Shown in pieces: positions 60,522 through 64,000 of a stretch of 64,000 bases of DNA (position 1 is the first letter of the stretch; each line of letters starts with the position of its first letter). A model generated the notes under the pieces. That model was not told the origin of the DNA. It was given only the letters and a program-made list of their open reading frames with translations, and did no database searches. The position numbers and the translations under genes are program-made. The stretch spans positions 1 to 64,000 of the forward strand of contig CAYUPI010000001.1 in assembly GCA_964446585.1 (NCBI GenBank), in the 5' to 3' direction. Source of the stretch: CAYUPI01 sp964446585. GTDB lineage: Bacteria > Verrucomicrobiota > Verrucomicrobiia > Limisphaerales > UBA8199.

Positions 60522-61808
60522 CTACTTAGTTGATGGTTGATGGTTGAGAGTTGAGAGAGCGGCGTGCCCCGAAAACTTTTGGGGCTGATGCGTGCTTCGT
60601 GATACGTGATCAGCGCCGCTGGATCTTTCTTTTTCGAGGAAGCGCTTGACCTCGCGAGCGACGACCAGTTCTTCGTTGGTGGGGACTACCATGACTTTGA
60701 CGCGCGAGGAAGGTGAGCTGATGACTGCCTCCTGGCCCTGGGTCGCCTTATTTTTTTCGGAATCCAATTCGATGCCAAGCTGGTCGAGGTTTGAGCAAAT
60801 GGCCTCGCGGATGGAGGCCCGATTTTCGCCGGCTCCGGCAGTGAAAACCAGAGCGTCGGCGCCGTTCAATTCCAGGTAAAACGAACCGACCCAGCGGCGT
60901 GCCTGGTGCACCAGGACGTCGAGCGCCAGTTTGGCCGACGCGTTTCCACGCCCCGCCTCGGTTTCTATGTCACGAATGTCGCCGTGGCCCCCGGAGAGAG
61001 CTTTCAAACCCGATTCCCGGCACATTAGTTTCTCGGCTGAATCCAGCGTCAAACCGGTCGCGCGCATCAGGAACGGCAGCGCAAATGAATCCAGATCGCC
61101 GACGCGGTTGTTCTGAGGCAGGCCTGATTGCGGACTGAGCCCCATGCTGGTGCCGACTGCTACGCCGTTCAAAATTCCTGTTATGGAGGAGCTGCCACCG
61201 AGATGGCACGAAATGACGCGCAAATTCGGTTGGCGCACCGGGGTCGCGCCGTTGTTCACGTAAAGCTGTCGCGCGCGCTCCGCGACATCTTCGCGTCCTA
61301 GCAATTCCGCCGAGCGTTCGGCAATAAATTTATGGCTGGCGCCATGGAATCCCCAGCGTCGCACTCCCAGCTTGTGCCATGCATCGGGAACCGCATAGCG
61401 CACGGCCGCCTCCGGCATCCATTGGTAAAACGCGGTTTCGAACAGGCCTACGAGCGGCACCGTGGGTATTCGCTGCGCAAAGAGGCGAATGCCGGAAATG
61501 TAAGGTGGATTGTGCGCGGGAGCAATTCCATTGAACGCCCCCATCCCTTTCTCCACGCTTTCATCAAGGCGAACACAACCGTTGACGCCGCGCGCCATGA
61601 TGGTTTTGAATCCGACCGCCGCAAGTTCGCTCTCTTGGCGAATGTGACCGGCCCCTTTCAGTTGCGACAGGCAGTCCTCGATTGCTTTTGGATAATCCAC
61701 GACGCGCTCGAAGCCGCCTTTGTGCAACAGCCGTTCCTGGCCGTTCGCGAACTCGAACAGGCGCCACTTCAGTGAGGTCGAGCCCAGATTGGCGACGAGG
61801 ATTTTCAC
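60522..61808 (-). CDS. ackA: acetate/propionate kinase (BMC-linked)
   Basis: 428 residues, GTG start. ASKHA-fold acetate kinase: ILVANLGSTSLKWRLFEF, GFHGASHKFIAERSAEL, VISCHLGGSSSITGI, FTAGAGENRASIRE and VVPTNEELVVARE. It would convert the acyl-phosphate made by PduL to the free acid and ATP. The last ~30 residues after KRFLEKERSS are encoded by a chain of quasi-repeat DNA (60522-60615) and have no counterpart in typical AckA, which ends near ELVVARE. No encapsulation peptide is visible, consistent with action outside the shell. Confidence 0.93.
   Translation of the reverse strand: MKILVANLGSTSLKWRLFEFANGQERLLHKGGFERVVDYPKAIEDCLSQLKGAGHIRQESELAAVGFKTIMARGVNGCVRLDESVEKGMGAFNGIAPAHNPPYISGIRLFAQRIPTVPLVGLFETAFYQWMPEAAVRYAVPDAWHKLGVRRWGFHGASHKFIAERSAELLGREDVAERARQLYVNNGATPVRQPNLRVISCHLGGSSSITGILNGVAVGTSMGLSPQSGLPQNNRVGDLDSFALPFLMRATGLTLDSAEKLMCRESGLKALSGGHGDIRDIETEAGRGNASAKLALDVLVHQARRWVGSFYLELNGADALVFTAGAGENRASIREAICSNLDQLGIELDSEKNKATQGQEAVISSPSSRVKVMVVPTNEELVVAREVKRFLEKERSSGADHVSRSTHQPQKFSGHAALSTLNHQPSTK
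60525..60615. repeat. GTTGATGGTTGAGAGTTGAG quasi-repeat forming the ackA tail
   Basis: Low-complexity TTGATGGTTGATGGTTGAGA (about 60530-60555) plus ATGCGTGCTTCGTGATACGTGATC (60590-60613). It lies inside the ackA C-terminus and supplies its stop codon. Related text occurs at 62118-62160 and 62467-62500. Confidence 0.55.
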
Positions 61809-61838
61809 GACTTGGAACTGAATTACCGACGTACCCCG

Positions 61839-62117
61839 CTACTGCAGCCACTTCCCTAACAGCGACAATCCTTCATGCGGACGCGGGATCACCTGGACGC
61901 TGACGACTTGGCCGACTTGCGCGGCCGCTGCCGCCCCGGCATCCGTGGCTGCTTTGACCGCCGCGACGTCGCCCCGGAAAAAGCCGGTCACGTAGCCGCT
62001 CCCGATTTTCTCCCAGCCGACGAGGATGATGTTCGCCGCTTTCAGCGCGGCGTCGCACGCTTCGAGCAAGGCGCACAGGCCTTTGCATTCGATCATTCCG
62101 ATTGCTTGTTGAGTCAT
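61839..62117 (-). CDS. BMC-H shell protein, PduA-like pore
   Basis: 92 residues, BMC domain: AIGMIECKGLCALLEACDAALKAANIILVG, pore loop WEKIGSG, FFRGDVAAVKAATDAGAAAA and SVQVIPRPHEGL. The KIGSG pore is the same as in the 1,2-propanediol shell protein PduA, which passes small polar molecules. Hexamer-forming shell protein. Confidence 0.94.
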   Translation of the reverse strand: MTQQAIGMIECKGLCALLEACDAALKAANIILVGWEKIGSGYVTGFFRGDVAAVKAATDAGAAAAAQVGQVVSVQVIPRPHEGLSLLGKWLQ

Positions 62118-62160
62118 AAGAGATTTGGGAGTTGAAAGTTGAGAGTTGAGAGTTGAAAGA
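62118..62160. repeat. GTTGAAAGTTGAGAG quasi-repeat
   Basis: AGTTGAAAGTTGAGAGTTGA and GAGTTGAAAG in the 55-base gap between two BMC-H genes; the third member of this family (62467-62500) lies one gene upstream in the operon. Confidence 0.5.
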
Positions 62161-62172
62161 GGGTGAAGGATG

Positions 62173-62466
62173 TCATTTTGTCGCTTTGTTCATCGCATCT
62201 CCGAGGAAGGATTTAAGCAGATCTTCATGGGGCCGCGCCAGTATGTGCGAACTGACCAACTCGCCCACCTTGGAAGCCGCTTTGGAGCCGGCATCCACAG
62301 CCGCTTTCACGCTGCCGACATCCCCGCGGCACAGCACTGTAATCAGGCCGCCGCCGATCGGTATCGTTTTCACGAGGCCGACATTCGCCGCTTTGACCAT
62401 CGCGTCACTGGCTTCCACGCTGCCGACATAACCTTTGGTTTCGATCATTCCTAATGCTTCGCTCAT
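62173..62466 (-). CDS. BMC-H shell protein
   Basis: 97 residues, BMC domain: ALGMIETKGYVGSVEASDAMVKAANVGLV, pore loop TIPIGGG, VLCRGDVGSVKAAVDAGSKAA and SSHILARPHEDL. The pore has Gly-Gly-Gly where the neighbouring BMC-H has Gly-Ser-Gly, so selectivity may differ. A Cys lies just after the pore strand (VLCRGD). Confidence 0.94.
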   Translation of the reverse strand: MSEALGMIETKGYVGSVEASDAMVKAANVGLVKTIPIGGGLITVLCRGDVGSVKAAVDAGSKAASKVGELVSSHILARPHEDLLKSFLGDAMNKATK

Positions 62467-62500
62467 AAGTTAGTTGATGGTTGATAGTTGAAAGTTGATA
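62467..62500. repeat. GTTGATGGTTGATAGTTGAAAG quasi-repeat
   Basis: AGTTGATGGTTGATAGTTG followed by AAAGTTGATAG in the 40-base gap between pduL and the first BMC-H gene. Confidence 0.5.
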
Positions 62501-62506
62501 GAAAGC

Positions 62507-63184
62507 TCATTTCATCAGTTCGCAGGGTGTATCGGGCTGCAGGTTGCAGGCGTTGCCTTCATCGGTGTCAATATGGACCTCGAGCTTGAAAGCCGCATCC
62601 ACCCGCGCCAGCATCTTGTCCAGCACCAGCCCGCACCGCCCGCCGATCCGTAATCTCATTGCGTCGCCGTTTTTGACCCCGTAGAAATTTGCGTCCTCGG
62701 GCGACATGTGCACATGCCGCAAGGCCCGGATTACCCCCTCCGGCATTTCAAAAAATCCCGCTGGTCCCATCAACATGCAACCCAGCGTCCCTTTGATGTC
62801 CCCGGAAAGCCGCAGCGGCAGATCGAATCCAAGCGCAATTCCGTCTGTGTATGCCAGTTCGACCTGGTTAATGTTCCGGCACGGACCCAGGATTCGGAGG
62901 TTGGAAATGACCCGGCTGCGCGGCCCTATCAAGGTCAGTGTCTCTTTGGCCGCGAATTGTCCTTCTTGATAAAGCCATTTGTGCACCGTTAGCTCGTGCC
63001 CCTTTCCGAATAAAGTCTCCGCTGCTTCCTGAGTCAGATGACAATGTCGCGCACTGACGTTCACTAGCAGCGGGTTCGGCCCTGCAAACGAGCCAGGAAC
63101 AGGTTTGCCAAGCCGCTGATAGACTGCCTGCCGAACCAGATGCTCTACCACAGCTCGATGAGGCATTTGACTAATTGCCAGCAT
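62507..63184 (-). CDS. pduL: phosphate acyltransferase PduL-type, BMC cargo
   Basis: 225 residues. PduL zinc-dependent phosphotransacylase: LLVNVSARHCHLTQEAAETLFG (two zinc His), GPCRNINQVELAYTDGIALG, and ALRHVHMSPEDANFYGVKNGD (further zinc His). It transfers the acyl group from CoA to phosphate, recycling CoA inside the shell. The N-terminal helix MPHRAVVEHLVRQAVYQRLG with a following Pro/Gly linker is a likely encapsulation peptide. Start 63184 is supported by AAGG six bases upstream; an internal Met at residue 7 is possible. First gene of the operon, behind the inverted-repeat region. Confidence 0.94.
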   Translation of the reverse strand: MLAISQMPHRAVVEHLVRQAVYQRLGKPVPGSFAGPNPLLVNVSARHCHLTQEAAETLFGKGHELTVHKWLYQEGQFAAKETLTLIGPRSRVISNLRILGPCRNINQVELAYTDGIALGFDLPLRLSGDIKGTLGCMLMGPAGFFEMPEGVIRALRHVHMSPEDANFYGVKNGDAMRLRIGGRCGLVLDKMLARVDAAFKLEVHIDTDEGNACNLQPDTPCELMK

Positions 63185-63199
63185 AAACTACCTTCTATC

Positions 63200-63256
63200 T
63201 GACAGATTATGAAAGATTGTCAACAATAATCTTGCAGAACATTTCATAATCTGTCA
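63200..63256. promoter_or_regulatory. perfect 15-bp inverted repeat, candidate BMC/deoR operator
   Basis: TGACAGATTATGAAA (63200-63214) and TTTCATAATCTGTCA (63242-63256) are exact reverse complements, separated by 27 bases, with arm centres 42 bp (about four helical turns) apart. They fill the 85-base gap between the divergent pduL and DeoR-family genes. Between the arms a TTGACA on the minus strand (63219-63224) may be the -35 box of the BMC operon, which would place its -10 inside the left arm; no good -10 match is seen. The right arm ends 13 bases before the regulator ATG. Confidence 0.7.
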
Positions 63257-63269
63257 CAATTTCTACCAG

Positions 63270-64000
63270 ATGCAACCTGAAGAGCGTCAATACCGGATTG
63301 GCGAATACCTGCAAGAGGTCGAGTTTGCATCGCTGGAAGATATTGCGCTTCAAGTAGAAGCATCAGACTCGACAATCCGTCGCGACCTTAAGGTCCTCGA
63401 ATCCTCAGGATTGGTTCGCCGCACTCATGGTGGTGCCCGTATCGTAACGCCAAAAACCGACGAATTTACGTTTTCCGCACGCGACACACATCAGTTGGCC
63501 GAAAAGGAGGCTATTGGGCACGCGTGCGCCGAGCTAATCCAGCCCAATCAAAGTGTCATCATCGATGCCGGCACGACGGTGTATCACGTTGCCCGCTACC
63601 TGGAGAGCAAGTCACCGCAAATCATCACCAACTCGCTGCCCGTGGCAAACCTCTTTGCTGCGGCTAACCGCGTCGAGGTGGTTGTGTCAGGAGGCGTGAT
63701 TTACCCTCGGCTCGGCGTGCTGGTCGGCCCGCTGGCGGTGGAAGCCTTCGCCAGGATTCACGTGGATGTGGCCATCATGAGCGCTGGCGGGCTTTCGCTC
63801 GAAGGCATCACCAATTCCCATGGTCTCCTTATCGACATCCAGCGAGCGATGATCAACGCCGCACAGAAAGTCTTTTTCTGCTTCGACCACACTAAATTTG
63901 GCCGCAAGTCCATGCTGCCACTCTGTGGATTGGATTGTGTGGACGCCGTGGTGACAGACTCCACAGCCCCGGCCGAACTGGTTCAAGCTCTGCGCGAGCG
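63270..64000 (+). CDS. DeoR-family transcriptional regulator (partial)
   Basis: ATG at 63270; the frame is still open at the window end, giving 243 residues. N-terminal winged helix (LEDIALQVEASDSTIRRDLKVLE; GLVRRTHGGARIV) is of the DeoR type. It is followed by the sugar-phosphate sensor domain (AIGHACAELIQPNQSVIIDAGTTVYHVA; QIITNSLPVANLF; VVVSGGVIYPRLGVLVGP). Such regulators usually repress sugar catabolism genes and respond to a phosphorylated intermediate, which fits a fucose/rhamnose-type BMC. No Shine-Dalgarno sequence precedes the ATG. It is divergent from the BMC operon and probably controls it and itself through the inverted repeat. Confidence 0.92.
   Translation, partial: MQPEERQYRIGEYLQEVEFASLEDIALQVEASDSTIRRDLKVLESSGLVRRTHGGARIVTPKTDEFTFSARDTHQLAEKEAIGHACAELIQPNQSVIIDAGTTVYHVARYLESKSPQIITNSLPVANLFAAANRVEVVVSGGVIYPRLGVLVGPLAVEAFARIHVDVAIMSAGGLSLEGITNSHGLLIDIQRAMINAAQKVFFCFDHTKFGRKSMLPLCGLDCVDAVVTDSTAPAELVQALRE

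Overview
The window looks like a chromosome segment of a verrucomicrobial bacterium, most likely of the Pedosphaera/Limisphaera-type lineage. The basis is gene content: a DUF1501 protein paired with a PSCyt1-DUF1549-DUF1553 cytochrome-like protein, a prepilin-type FTLIELLVVIAI protein with a C-terminal variant of the H-X9-DG region, a YncE/phosphoesterase fusion, a DUF1080 protein, a Tat-exported Gfo/Idh/MocA oxidoreductase, and a Planctomycetes-Verrucomicrobia (PVM) type bacterial microcompartment (BMC) locus. This is an inference from families; there is no rRNA gene in the window to test it. I saw no tRNA, CRISPR array, insertion sequence or phage.

Layout. 0.2-9.6 kb (minus strand): exported or periplasmic proteins (DUF1501, DUF1553, zinc-ribbon/gluzincin protease, PQQ-like propeller, GH20 hexosaminidase). 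9.8-17.4 kb (plus): a compact beta-oxidation operon, with FadN-type hydroxyacyl-CoA dehydrogenase/enoyl-CoA hydratase, thiolase, EtfB, EtfA and a membrane Fe-S ETF:quinone oxidoreductase. The last gene carries an in-frame pair of REP-like hairpins. 17.4-33.9 kb: single genes of mixed function (YncE/phosphoesterase, nitrilase-fold amidase, esterase, unknown secreted protein, mutarotase-like protein, pilin-like protein, membrane protein, phosphoglycerate dehydrogenase, oxidoreductase, degenerate GDSL protein, FadL-type porin, HEAT-repeat protein). 34.0-41.3 kb: DNA polymerase IV, then a TolC/MacA/MacB-type tripartite efflux system. 41.6-50 kb: acyl-ACP thioesterase-like, DUF1080 protein, TilS, FtsH, ribulose-phosphate epimerase, phosphohexomutase. 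50-54 kb: a LytS/LytR-type two-component system and an orphan DGQHR-domain (DndB-like) protein.

54.1-64.0 kb is the most striking part. It is a complete PVM-type BMC operon on the minus strand (PduL, three BMC-H, acetate kinase, three BMC-P/EutN, CoA-acylating aldehyde dehydrogenase, class II aldolase, lactate/malate dehydrogenase, and a DhnA-like putative class I aldolase). A divergent DeoR-family regulator is cut by the window end. A perfect 15-bp inverted repeat with arm centres 42 bp apart lies between pduL and the regulator and is a strong candidate operator. By analogy with characterised PVM compartments the pathway should cleave a deoxysugar phosphate (fuculose- or rhamnulose-1-phosphate) to DHAP and lactaldehyde. 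Lactaldehyde would then be oxidised through an acyl-CoA and acyl-phosphate inside the shell.

A second theme is a set of short, imperfect, text-like repeats and hairpins at gene boundaries. Several have been absorbed into reading frames: inside the Fe-S oxidoreductase and the DUF1553 protein, in the N-terminal leader of the pilin-like protein, and at the C-termini of acetate kinase and ribulose-phosphate epimerase. Almost every non-overlapping junction of the BMC operon carries one.
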